Part shown: in pieces, positions 1 through 7,688 of the stretch
Numbering within the stretch: the first letter of the stretch is position 1
Layout of the letters: each line of letters starts with the position of its first letter
Assembly (NCBI GenBank): GCA_050996405.1
Contig: JBPCRW010000274.1
Coordinates: 1-22,518, forward strand
Direction of reading: 5' to 3'
DNA from: JBPCRW01 sp050996405
GTDB taxonomy: Bacteria; Acidobacteriota; Blastocatellia; Pyrinomonadales; Pyrinomonadaceae
Length of the DNA: 22,518 nt
Notes under the pieces: model-generated
The model's database searches: none
The model's input: the letters and a program-made list of their open reading frames with translations, nothing else
Told to the model about the DNA's origin: nothing
Position numbers and translations under genes: made by a program

Positions 1-608
1 TAGCGTTCGGGAATAATCACGCCGTCAACATTCCGCACTTTATCAATCTCGACCGAAGTCGTCACGTTTCTGCCGTTTATTTCATAACTCGATTCATAGC
101 TTTTGACCTGCCCGCTTTTATTGTCAATCAGAAAATCCGTGTAGTAGCCTTCGGGCGACGTGATGCGAAAACCCTTTTTATTTTTTAAGTTTTCAGGCAG
201 AGCGGAAACGGCAAAACCTTCCGCGCCGAGTTTTTGCAACAGCGGCAGTCCTAAACGATTGAGCGGCGGAAGGCTAAAACCGTTGATTGAACAAAACGTG
301 CGCTCGCCGTCAAAAATCTGCTTGAGCGGCTGAAACGGATTTGTTATATCGACACGATATTTTTCGCCCGAAAAAACAAACGCGAAACCGGCTGGAATCG
401 TCATCGTCGGACCGCCCGAAACATCTGCCGTGCCGCGAATAATCAGCGTTTTCATATTCTTAAATTTCTCTCCGCCGTGCGCCGCCAGAGTCGCTCTGGC
501 AAGTTCGAGAGCCGCCGAATCGGTAGTTTTATCGTCAATTTTTAATTTAGCTTGAATAATCGAACCGAAAACTGCAATTACGATTAAAAGCAAAAAAATT
601 CTTTTCAT
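1..608 (-). CDS. Secreted LolA-like/outer-membrane lipoprotein-sorting-like protein, 3' end cut by window edge
   Basis: This reading frame runs open from an ATG at 608 to the left edge, so 202 codons are visible and the C-terminus is missing. The protein starts with a clear signal peptide (MKRIFLLLIVIAVFGSIIQA). It continues with an LARATLAAHGG segment and beta-rich text (ADVSGG, FSGEKYRVD, FDGERTF, YYTDFLIDNKSGQV) that resembles LolA/LppX-fold proteins, which bind lipid or lipoprotein in the periplasm. A GAGGA ribosome site lies on the minus strand at 613-617, 4 bases before the ATG. The gene follows the TonB receptor, with a terminator between them. The fold assignment is by overall pattern only; no catalytic motif is visible and the substrate cannot be named. 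Confidence 0.75.
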   Translation of the reverse strand, partial: MKRIFLLLIVIAVFGSIIQAKLKIDDKTTDSAALELARATLAAHGGEKFKNMKTLIIRGTADVSGGPTMTIPAGFAFVFSGEKYRVDITNPFQPLKQIFDGERTFCSINGFSLPPLNRLGLPLLQKLGAEGFAVSALPENLKNKKGFRITSPEGYYTDFLIDNKSGQVKSYESSYEINGRNVTTSVEIDKVRNVDGVIIPER

Positions 609-650
609 ATTGTCCTCAACTTGTTTTACGAAGAATAGCGCAAAAACAGA

Positions 651-698
651 AAAAGATGAAGAACGAATGTTCGTCAAAACAGGCGTTCTTCATCTTTT
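651..698 (-). terminator. Rho-independent terminator after the TonB receptor
   Basis: A perfect 15-bp inverted repeat (651-665 with 684-698, ending AAAAGATGAAGAACG) encloses an 18-base loop. It is located 15 bases beyond the receptor stop. On the minus strand the stem closes in a run of T. The arms are A/T-tailed on both sides, so it could work in either direction, but only minus-strand genes flank it. Confidence 0.8.
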
Positions 699-713
699 TA
701 AATTTAACGGAAA

Positions 714-3689
714 TTAGAAACTAAACCGCATCGTCAATTGAACGCAGCGATTAGCCGAGGTGCCGTTGCAGGCGAAATTGCCGAAATTGCTATTAGAATT
801 ATATTGACCGAATCGGTCCGAGCTTAAATTGTTAATCGGATTGTTCAAATTAACGTGGTTGAAAAGATTGCCTATCATCAATCCAAACGTTAAGTTATAC
901 GGCTTATCGCTGCCGCCTCCGCCAAAAAATCCGCCGCGACCGCCTCCGCCGCCCATACCACCGAAACCGCCGTCGCGTTCACCGCGACCGCCGCCGCCTT
1001 TTCCGCCTCCGCCGCCTTGTCCTTGCGAATCGACAACAGCTTTCGAGCCGCCGAAACCAATCGTTTTGCTAAAATTCAGATTGACCGAAAACGCGCCCGG
1101 ACCGCGCCCGTAATTGCGCGGAATAATTGTCGTATTGGGATTTGCGATGCCGCTAATATTACAGAACGAGAAATTTAATCCGCGCTGCGCGCAGGCGTTT
1201 GCCAACTGCGAATAAGTCGGACGCTCTGTAAACTTGGAGTCACGATTGCTGTCAACGCCGGTCAAGATGTTAAAAGGCGCGCCCGAACGAGCGATGATAA
1301 TCGGACTCATCCGCACATTCCAGGGCAGTTGGACCGAACCGAAGAAAGAAAAATAATGTCTGATGTCCTGCGTAGAATTGCTGTATTCGCCGCTGAAATC
1401 ATAACTGTAAGCCGGAAAAGTTTGCGCGCCGTCGCTGTTGCTTTTGGCAAATCCCAAACGATAGTTCGCGCCGAACGTGATTTTAGAACCGAGCGACGAA
1501 CTAAGACCGAAAATCAGTTGCTGCTGGTTGGCAACGCCGTTCGATTCAAATTGATAAATATTGCCCTGCGTCGGGTCGGGTCGCAATGCCTGAATTTGCG
1601 CGGTGGTTGTCGGACAAACGCTGGTGAAACCGCAAACCGGCGCGTTGACGTTCACCGTCCGAAGCTGATGAATCGTGCGGCTACCGACATAGTAAATCGA
1701 ACCTTTCGTTTTAAAAGGCAGTTGCCGTTCGACCGACAGCGCGTATTGATAAATCGTCGGTGCTTGCAAGCCGGAATCCGTCCGGCGAACCGTAAATGTT
1801 CCGGGCGCGACTGCCTGAATCTGCGCGATGGTCGGCACATTCGTCACGCCGTTCAGCGAGAAAATCGACTGTCCTAGAAGTCCCGTGTTTGACGTAACAA
1901 TGTATTGAACCTGATTCGTTCCGTTAAAACGATTCGTCTGCAAGGTGAAGTCATCGCCGAAACGGTCATAGAAAATTCCCGCGCCGCCGCGAAATACTGT
2001 TTTCGGCTGTTTCGCTCCGCCCGCGCCCGGCGCGTAAGCAAAACTAAAACGCGGCGCGACATCAAAATTATCCTTGATGTTATTTTGATTTTCGTAGCGT
2101 AAGCCGAGACTCAAAGTTAATTTCGGTGAAATTTTCCAGTCGTCCGTCACAAATAAGCCAGCATCAAACTGCGACACGCTCGCCAGAGGATTTCCGCCTG
2201 TAATAGCGAACTGGCTCGGACTAAAAATCGGGTTCGTATTGCCCAAAAGATTTTGGCGATACTGCTCGATTGACGAGAAAAGAACCGCGCCCGTCAAAGG
2301 GTCGCGCACGCCCGCAAAGGTGAACGTGCCGCCGAAACCGGATTCCGATTGGTCGTTGATTTTTTGGTCGCGCAATCGCACGCCGAATTTAACCGCGTGC
2401 TGGCTGTTTTTACCGAGCGTCGTCGTCGTGTAATTTTGCAGTTCAAAGTAGTTGGTATTTGTATAATTATTTCCGATTTGCGCGCCGCCGCCCGTGAACG
2501 CGCCGGAAACATTGATTGTCGGAATCGAATTATCGCCAATCTGACTGCGATGTTCGCGCGAATATTCAAATCGCGTTTCGTTGACCGTCTTCGGACTCAG
2601 AATTGCCGTTTCCGTCAAACGAATTTCGTGTTCGGTGCCGGAGCTTTCGGAAGCCAGACTCGGCAAACTGAAATTTCCGATATTCTGATTTTCGGCTTTA
2701 GTGCGCGTAAAGTTGTAGCGCGCAACCAGCGTATTACTCGCGTTGATTTGATAATCGATGCGCGGGCTGATTGTAAAACGCTGCGACGGCTGGCTTATGT
2801 CCTGCTGAAACGGAACAATGTTAAACGAAGAATCCAAAACATTGGCGTTAACGACTACGCTGTTTTCGGTATTGCGATTATTGATATCCAAAAAGAAGGA
2901 CGCTTTTCCCTTTTTAATCGGACCGGAGATATTTCCACCGAAAAATTTCAACTGCGTCGGAGCGCGATTAAACGCGAACGGGTTGCGCGAATTTAAACTT
3001 TCGTCATTAAAATTGAAAAACGCGGTGCCGCGAAATTTATTGCTGCCGGGTTTGGTTAAAATTTCGATGCGACCGAAACCGAGCCGGTCATATTCCGCCG
3101 AAAATGGATTCGAGTTGATGCGGATTTCGCGGATTGATTCTTTCGGCGGAAGCTGCCCGCCGGTAAAACCGTCAATATAAATCTGTCCGCCGTTCGGTCC
3201 CGCCGAAGGTCCGGCAAGAGCCTGCAAAGCCGCCGCGAGGTCGTCAGGGTCGTCCGGCAAAGCGTCCAAATCCTTGCCCTTTAAAACCAGCGCGCTGGCG
3301 TTATTGTCCTGGTCTGTGCTAACGCCCGTGTCAGCCGCGACCTGCACTTCTTCTGTAATTGCCTGAATTGACAAAGCGACCGTCAAATCCTGTTTCTCGC
3401 CGCTTTTAACTTCGACATCCGAGTTTTCGTATAAACCGAATTTCGGAGCCGTAACTCGCACAATATATTTGCCGGGAGACAATCCGTTGACGGTAAATTC
3501 GCCGTCTTTATTTGTGACAGCGGTTTTTTCTTTGGCGTTGGCATCAACCGCAATTACAGTCGCGCCGCCAACCACTCCGCCCTGAATGTCAACGACCTGC
3601 CCGCCGATACTTCCCGTTTGCTGGGCAGCTACGCTTAGGCTCGCAGCGGCAAACAAAATTAACAATATAAATGATTTAAAAAATTTCAT
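714..3689 (-). CDS. Oar-like TonB-dependent outer-membrane receptor with carboxypeptidase-regulatory domain
   Basis: This is a 991-residue outer-membrane beta-barrel protein. Residues 1-22 are a signal peptide ending in VAAQ. Residues about 24-108 form a CarboxypepD_reg-like beta-sandwich (GSIGGQVVD, NKDGEFTVNGLSPGKYIVRV). Residues about 115-225 are a plug region (YIDGFTGGQLPPKESIREIRI, NPFSAEYDRLGFGRIEILTK). The rest is a barrel rich in alternating aromatic residues that ends in RFSF, as expected for BAM-dependent insertion. The architecture matches the Oar/acidobacterial TonB receptor group, whose members import oligosaccharides or peptides or act in surface adhesion; the ligand is unknown. 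A glycine-rich low-complexity loop lies at about residues 885-928, near the last strands. The start is supported by an AAAGG motif 7 bases upstream. A terminator follows the gene. Confidence 0.9.
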   Translation of the reverse strand: MKFFKSFILLILFAAASLSVAAQQTGSIGGQVVDIQGGVVGGATVIAVDANAKEKTAVTNKDGEFTVNGLSPGKYIVRVTAPKFGLYENSDVEVKSGEKQDLTVALSIQAITEEVQVAADTGVSTDQDNNASALVLKGKDLDALPDDPDDLAAALQALAGPSAGPNGGQIYIDGFTGGQLPPKESIREIRINSNPFSAEYDRLGFGRIEILTKPGSNKFRGTAFFNFNDESLNSRNPFAFNRAPTQLKFFGGNISGPIKKGKASFFLDINNRNTENSVVVNANVLDSSFNIVPFQQDISQPSQRFTISPRIDYQINASNTLVARYNFTRTKAENQNIGNFSLPSLASESSGTEHEIRLTETAILSPKTVNETRFEYSREHRSQIGDNSIPTINVSGAFTGGGAQIGNNYTNTNYFELQNYTTTTLGKNSQHAVKFGVRLRDQKINDQSESGFGGTFTFAGVRDPLTGAVLFSSIEQYRQNLLGNTNPIFSPSQFAITGGNPLASVSQFDAGLFVTDDWKISPKLTLSLGLRYENQNNIKDNFDVAPRFSFAYAPGAGGAKQPKTVFRGGAGIFYDRFGDDFTLQTNRFNGTNQVQYIVTSNTGLLGQSIFSLNGVTNVPTIAQIQAVAPGTFTVRRTDSGLQAPTIYQYALSVERQLPFKTKGSIYYVGSRTIHQLRTVNVNAPVCGFTSVCPTTTAQIQALRPDPTQGNIYQFESNGVANQQQLIFGLSSSLGSKITFGANYRLGFAKSNSDGAQTFPAYSYDFSGEYSNSTQDIRHYFSFFGSVQLPWNVRMSPIIIARSGAPFNILTGVDSNRDSKFTERPTYSQLANACAQRGLNFSFCNISGIANPNTTIIPRNYGRGPGAFSVNLNFSKTIGFGGSKAVVDSQGQGGGGGKGGGGRGERDGGFGGMGGGGGRGGFFGGGGSDKPYNLTFGLMIGNLFNHVNLNNPINNLSSDRFGQYNSNSNFGNFACNGTSANRCVQLTMRFSF

Positions 3690-3762
3690 AGTATGACCTT
3701 TAAATTAAAATAATGACTGAATTATCAATTCATTAGAAACAGCTAGAATAATAAAAATTTTT

Positions 3763-3815
3763 CGGCGGCGATTTTGTTTTTATCAGGCTCATGAATCACC
3801 GCCGAACTGATAAAA
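3763..3815 (-). terminator. Terminator hairpin with overlapping second stem
   Basis: Stem A pairs 3763-3773 with 3794-3804 (11 bp, with one G-U pair in the minus-strand RNA) and is followed on the minus strand by an A/U-rich tail with a UUUUU run. It lies downstream of the DUF5666-like gene stop at 3842. A second perfect 9-bp stem pairs 3778-3786 with 3807-3815. Its left arm is inside the loop of stem A and its right arm is outside, so the two are arranged like a pseudoknot or as alternatives. Confidence 0.6.
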
Positions 3816-3841
3816 GAATAATTCCGATTAGCGTCCGGCTT

Positions 3842-5065
3842 TTAAGGAGTTCCGATGCCGTCGTCCAATCCCGGAATGGTAAAGCCGGAATCTGTTCCGC
3901 CGTTGCCGCGCCGTCTGCCGCCGCCGCCCATCTGACGAGCTTTAAAAAATGGCTCGACACCGGAAACGAGTTTGATGGCGGTTGCGCGCGAAGCGTCCGC
4001 GCCGGTTGTGCTGGAAATCGCAATCGCATCTCCAACTTTTAAATCTGCCAGCGCGATTGTCGGAAAGCGGTCTAACAAATCGTCAAACGCGCCGCGCGCG
4101 CCGCGCATTCCGCCGCCTTCTCTCATACCATTCGGCGGAGTTTGTCCTTGACTGTTTCCTTGTCCGCTCGGCTGTTGCGGCGGGCGTGTCGTCGAATTAC
4201 TAACGCTCTGACCGTTTGCGCCCGTCGGCGGCTGCGTTCCTCCGCCGCCCTGCCCGCGCATCGCCATCATCTGCGCGAATTCCGCCGGAAATTTCTTGAG
4301 TATAGAATTGTCGTTGACGGTAATCGTGACGGGTTTATTGGTCTGAATATCTTTGATGGTGATTTCATTTTTCGCCGCGTCAATCGCCGTAATCGTTCCG
4401 CCGATTGTTTTAAATGAACCTGCAACAACGCGCTCGGCTCTGAAAGTCATGCCGTCCGCGCCTTTATCGCCAAGCGCGCGCACCTGGTCGCCGACTTTTA
4501 ATTCGGCAAATGAACTGGTTTTCGCGTCGTCAAACTTGACCGAATCCGGCGCGTAGCGGCGATAAGTTATATTTAATTTCGGCGAAACGACGATACTTTG
4601 CTCACCCGCCATTCCGCGCGAAGCAATCGTAAAATCCTGTTTTTCGGCATCAATCGAAACAATTCGACCGGAAATGCCGCGCGTTTTCCAAGCCTCGCGG
4701 TCGGTTTCGTTGCGTTTGGTAATATCGGCTTTGGTCATTATATAAACCGATTTTGCCGGAATGCTTTTTTTGTCATCCGATAAAATTCCGGTGACTGCGA
4801 TTTTGTCGCCCGCGCCGACTTCCGCCAGACTCGAAGCGACCGCCGCTTTCGGGTTTGGATTTTCGGGCAGCACGCGCTTATATTCAGTCGCGCCGGACAA
4901 TTGGACATCAACCGCGCCGTCTTTTGTCTGTAAAACGATTTTGCCGTCGGCGATATTTGTCACCTCGCCCGTCAGGACGCTCGGCTTTGGAGACTGCGCC
5001 CAAACAGTCGAATTTATAACGCCGAATGAAACTATAAGACCTAATAAAAATAATAATTTACGCAT
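3842..5065 (-). CDS. Secreted protein with three DUF5666-like beta repeats
   Basis: The 407-residue protein begins with a signal peptide (MRKLLFLLGLIVSFGVIN...VWAQ). It then has three copies of an OB-like repeat: about residues 30-115 (GEVTNIADGKIVLQTKDGAV ... GAGDKIAVTG), 130-215 (GRIVSIDAEKQDFTIASRG ... LKVGDQVRALG) and 222-375 (GGTITAIDAAKNEITIKDI ... LKVGDAIAIS). Each pairs a G-x-I/V-x-x-I-D start with a later L-K-V-G-D-x-I/V strand, the pattern of DUF5666-type extracytoplasmic domains. The third copy is split by a Gly/Gln/Pro/Ser-rich insert, and a Gly/Arg-rich stretch follows near the C-terminus. It lies 189 bases downstream of the sigma/anti-sigma/membrane-protein group, separated by a block of repeated dyads that may be operators. 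Function is unknown; a periplasmic or surface structural role is a guess. Confidence 0.75.
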   Translation of the reverse strand: MRKLLFLLGLIVSFGVINSTVWAQSPKPSVLTGEVTNIADGKIVLQTKDGAVDVQLSGATEYKRVLPENPNPKAAVASSLAEVGAGDKIAVTGILSDDKKSIPAKSVYIMTKADITKRNETDREAWKTRGISGRIVSIDAEKQDFTIASRGMAGEQSIVVSPKLNITYRRYAPDSVKFDDAKTSSFAELKVGDQVRALGDKGADGMTFRAERVVAGSFKTIGGTITAIDAAKNEITIKDIQTNKPVTITVNDNSILKKFPAEFAQMMAMRGQGGGGTQPPTGANGQSVSNSTTRPPQQPSGQGNSQGQTPPNGMREGGGMRGARGAFDDLLDRFPTIALADLKVGDAIAISSTTGADASRATAIKLVSGVEPFFKARQMGGGGRRRGNGGTDSGFTIPGLDDGIGTP

Positions 5066-5126
5066 TTTCGATTCTCTTTCTTCGATTCAAATAATCAACC
5101 GATTTTTTATACGCGGCAATTCGCGC

Positions 5127-5241
5127 GAAAGTTGCTTTCAATTTAAAGACACTTTCCCGCGCCGAAAAGTTACTTTCAATTTACTATTTCTGAAAAATTA
5201 TTTTGTCGAATAAGTTTTGAGGAAAAATAACTTTCAATTTT
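5127..5241. repeat. Three copies of an 18-bp AAAGTTRCTTTCAATTTA-like repeat
   Basis: Copies lie at 5128-5145, 5166-5183 and 5224-5241, all in the same orientation. The first two differ at one base; the third is diverged in its first half. Each has a partial dyad of the form GAAAGT-n-ACTTTC. The block fills most of the gap upstream of the DUF5666-like gene and could be operator sites or a degenerate dispersed repeat. Confidence 0.65.
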
Positions 5242-5254
5242 ACGCGGAATAATA

Positions 5255-6202
5255 TCAATTTTTCTGCCATTTGGTTGCCGAGCGAGCCGTTAAAATAATT
5301 CCCAAACTGACGATAAATAAAAAGAAAAGCGAGAAAGTCCAGATATACGGCAGCGATAAAAGCAGCGTCCAGACAAACGCGCCGACCAGCAAGGCGACCG
5401 ATTCGGATTGAATATTTTCCGGTAAAATGTGTTTTTGAAGCCACTTTCCGAAACTTACCTGCAAGGTCACACGCCCGAAAACGTAAGATAAAATCAGCAG
5501 CACGAACGCCATCAGGCTGACAATCACGCCCAGATAATTCGGCAGAAATTTCAAACTGCCGAAGACTCCGAAAATAAAAGTTAAAAACCCCAAAAGACCA
5601 ATTCCGGCGATTTTTGAAGTTGAAAGCTGAAAACGCGCGACCGAACGGCTGACCGCGCCGGGCGCAATCGTCACGACGGCGAGCGAGACGACGAACCAGA
5701 ATAAAATTGCTAACAGACGCTGCACAAGAAACGACCACGTTAATTGCGGCGAAAGAATTTGCGCCGGATTTCTGGCTAAATCGCGGATTTCTTCTTCAAA
5801 TCCGCCGATGATAATTGATTCTTTTCCGGTCGCGCGCAGCGGTTCGAGTCGTTCGTGTTTATAAGTTCCGCCGAAAATAATCACGTCGCCGCCGATAAAC
5901 GCATCCTGTTTTTGAATAATATTTCCGCCGATTGCGGCGACATCGCCTTCGACACTGCCTTCGATTATGACATCGCCGCCGAACGCCAGAACGCCTTTCG
6001 CGTTTTTCGGAATGACGACGTTTTTTCCGAAAGAATAAACTTCAACGCCTTCGGCGACGATTGTATTTTCATCCGGTTGGGAAATTGACTGGGCGCAAAT
6101 AGAAAAAGTGAAAAGAAGGGCAAACAAAAATCCCGCCAACCAAACCCGAATCGGGAAAGCAGGAATGACAAAAATTTTTATTTGAACGTTGGAATAAAAC
6201 AC
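5255..6202 (-). CDS. Membrane protein with bactofilin-like (polymer-forming) repeat region
   Basis: This 315-residue protein has a long N-terminal signal or membrane segment (residues 16-38, ending ICAQ). Residues about 46-115 form a beta-helix-like region of short repeats (GVEVYSFGKNVVIP, VLAFGGDVIIEGSVEGDVAA, IGGNIIQ, AFIGGDVIIFGG) of the kind seen in polymer-forming or bactofilin-like proteins. At least four membrane segments follow (about 162-182, 198-217, 223-245 and 268-305). The start is a GTG at 6202, 10 bases after the anti-sigma stop, so the two are surely cotranscribed. Its place behind a sigma/anti-sigma pair suggests an envelope-stress or surface role, but that is inference. A TTG at residue 22 is a possible alternative start. 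Confidence 0.75.
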   Translation of the reverse strand: MFYSNVQIKIFVIPAFPIRVWLAGFLFALLFTFSICAQSISQPDENTIVAEGVEVYSFGKNVVIPKNAKGVLAFGGDVIIEGSVEGDVAAIGGNIIQKQDAFIGGDVIIFGGTYKHERLEPLRATGKESIIIGGFEEEIRDLARNPAQILSPQLTWSFLVQRLLAILFWFVVSLAVVTIAPGAVSRSVARFQLSTSKIAGIGLLGFLTFIFGVFGSLKFLPNYLGVIVSLMAFVLLILSYVFGRVTLQVSFGKWLQKHILPENIQSESVALLVGAFVWTLLLSLPYIWTFSLFFLFIVSLGIILTARSATKWQKN

Positions 6203-6212
6203 GCGGCAAATT

Positions 6213-6788
6213 TCAAGACCGTTTAGATTCGTAAATATGGCGGGAAATCCAAATTACCAAAAATGTAATCGCGCCGAACAGCAAAGCTAAAATAATCGCC
6301 GTATTGAAAATTGGTTGACTACCGAAAGCGCGTAGAATAACCGTCATTCCGACGATTAAATCGTATATCAGATGACCCGTAAAATTCAGAACCGCCAGCA
6401 GTTGTTCGCCGAATCTGCCGAACGAATCAAAAACGGTTGAGGTTTCCGCGCCGAGTCCGGCAGCGATAATCAAAAAAAGAAACGAGCAGAAAAAAAGCGC
6501 GCGAAATCTTTCGTCTTTCGAGCGCAAACCCTTGACATTTGTTTCGGCTCGTGTCGCCACAATACGCGCGAAATTTTCCGGCAATTCGATTTTCGCCTTT
6601 TCGTCAAACGCCGTCTCCAGCACGGAAAACATTCGCTTTTGCAGATTCAATTCCGCGAGACAATCCTTGCATTCCGCGATGTGTTTTTCCAAAATAATTT
6701 CTTCGCGCGGCGCGAGTTCGCCGTCGAGATACGCGGCTATTTTTTCACGCGAACATTTTTTTTCAGTTGTCGCATTCGGCAAATTCAT
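6213..6788 (-). CDS. Zinc-finger transmembrane anti-sigma factor
   Basis: The 191-residue protein has the anti-sigma zinc-finger signature: a C12 followed by an AAYLDGEL helix (residues 18-25) and H36-x3-C40-x2-C43 (HIAECKDC). This is the ZAS fold that holds an ECF sigma factor inactive. A first membrane segment is at about residues 96-115, a hydrophobic stretch at about 128-150, and another near the C-terminus at about 160-183, followed by a basic tail. It starts 33 bases after the end of the sigma-factor frame and ends 10 bases before the bactofilin-like gene. The partner sigma factor is interrupted by a stop codon, so this anti-sigma may have lost its target or may bind only the remaining sigma-2 fragment. 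Confidence 0.85.
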   Translation of the reverse strand: MNLPNATTEKKCSREKIAAYLDGELAPREEIILEKHIAECKDCLAELNLQKRMFSVLETAFDEKAKIELPENFARIVATRAETNVKGLRSKDERFRALFFCSFLFLIIAAGLGAETSTVFDSFGRFGEQLLAVLNFTGHLIYDLIVGMTVILRAFGSQPIFNTAIILALLFGAITFLVIWISRHIYESKRS

Positions 6789-6821
6789 TTTCGTAAAACT
6801 ATCTCAAAAACATAACCGTTA

Positions 6822-7427
6822 CTAAATTCCCGTAAATCCGCGTTCGATAAAAATCTCACGCATTATTTCACGCGCTCTGAACAAGCGATTTTTCACCGTG
6901 CCGAGCGGCAGGTTCATCACTTCCGCGATTTCGTCGTAGCTTAAATCCTGCGTGTGACGCAGCACGATCAATTCGCGGTAAGCGGCGGGCAGGCATTTGA
7001 TAACCGCGTCAATTTCCTCGCGCCATTCGCCGCGTTCGCGTTCCTGTTCGGGCGAGAGCCGCTTGCTTTCAAATTCCAGTTGATACGCGCCGTCTGCGTT
7101 TTCGGTTTCGATACTTTGCTCGCGCTGCGGCTGCCGCCGCAGATAATCAATCGCCGCGTTGTGCGAAATTTTCTAGAACCACGTCGAAAATTTATATTCA
7201 AAGCTGTAACGCGACATCGAATTATAAACTTTGATAAAAACTTCCTGCGTCACGTCGAGCGCGGCATCGTAATTGCCGACCATTCGATAAACGTAAGTCG
7301 TAATCGGTCGCTGGTAGCGTCGGACGAGTTCTTCAAAACCGTCTTCGCGTCCGGCAATGGCTTTTGTAATCAATTCGCCGTCGGACAGCGCGCGTAGATT
7401 TTCTGCGGTTAGTGTGTTGGTTTTCAT
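6822..7427 (-). pseudogene. ECF-type RNA polymerase sigma factor interrupted by an in-frame amber codon
   Basis: The frame starts at an ATG at 7427 and codes for a normal sigma-70 region 2 (LVRRYQRPITTYVYRMVGNY, DVTQEVFIKVYNSMSRY, KFSTWF). It then meets TAG at 7175-7173, codon 85. The same frame continues without another stop as KISHNAAIDYLRR, then a linker, then a complete region 4 (IKCLPAAYRELIVLRHTQDL, YDEIAEVMNLPLGTVKNRLF), ending at a second TAG at 6822. Together the parts make a full-length sigma factor of about 201 codons. The stop lies in region 2.3, in FSTW-F-stop-KISHN, where relatives usually have FSTWLYRIAHN; a single-base change from TAT or TAC (Tyr) explains it. Options are a recent nonsense mutation, a sequencing error, or suppression. 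The 84-residue product would lack region 4. Confidence 0.85.
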
Positions 7428-7438
7428 AACACAAAGCT

Positions 7439-7466
7439 GTTACGTTCGATTTCTAAATTCGGTTTC
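7439..7466 (-). promoter_or_regulatory. Possible ECF-type promoter in front of the sigma gene
   Basis: On the minus strand GAAACC (7466-7461) is followed after 16 bases by CGTAAC (7444-7439), 11 bases before the sigma-factor ATG. The AAC-type -35 and CGT-type -10 at this spacing resemble ECF autoregulated promoters. The motif is short and only one copy was seen, so this is a weak call. Confidence 0.3.
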
Positions 7467-7478
7467 AATAATATGCGT

Positions 7479-7583
7479 TTTAGTGCAAAGTGCAAAATGA
7501 AATGCGAGTAAATCATCGTGTGTTTTTTAACGGAACGCCTTCAATTTTGAATTTTGAACCTTACGTTTTGCATTTTCAAAGTT
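7479..7583. repeat. Period-7 repeat locus A (intergenic, facing arms)
   Basis: The left arm 7479-7506 reads as four 7-mers (tttagtg, caaagtg, caaaatg, aaatgcg). The right arm 7542-7576 reads as five (caatttt, gaatttt, gaacctt, acgtttt, gcatttt). The arms are 63 bases apart (9 x 7), so the phase is kept. The left arm is A-rich and the right arm T-rich, and stretches such as tgcaaaatga and ttttgcattttca can pair. It lies in the gap between the divergent sigma and vWA genes. Confidence 0.6.
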
Positions 7584-7636
7584 TTCCGGCGCGGTCAAAC
7601 AACGGTTTTCACTTTCGCAACATCATAAAAAATATC

Positions 7637-7680
7637 TTGCTTAGTTTATTAAACGTCGCATAATATAAAGCGACTAAGGA
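7637..7680 (+). promoter_or_regulatory. Candidate sigma-70 promoter and ribosome site for the vWA pair
   Basis: TTGCTT (7637-7642), an 18-base spacer, and TAATAT (7661-7666) form a plausible promoter. AAGGA at 7676-7680 is a ribosome site 8 bases before the ATG at 7689. Confidence 0.45.
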
Positions 7681-7688
7681 AAAAATTT

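Noticed and set aside
2349..2996. 215-residue plus-strand frame and other long frames opposite the TonB receptor
   Set aside because: They lie antisense to a well-supported receptor gene and show no recognisable domains; such shadows are common opposite codon-biased genes.
7173..7175. Genome-wide reassignment of TAG to an amino acid
   Set aside because: The TonB-domain protein, SurA-like lipoprotein, rpmB and the sigma gene itself all end in TAG at the expected length.
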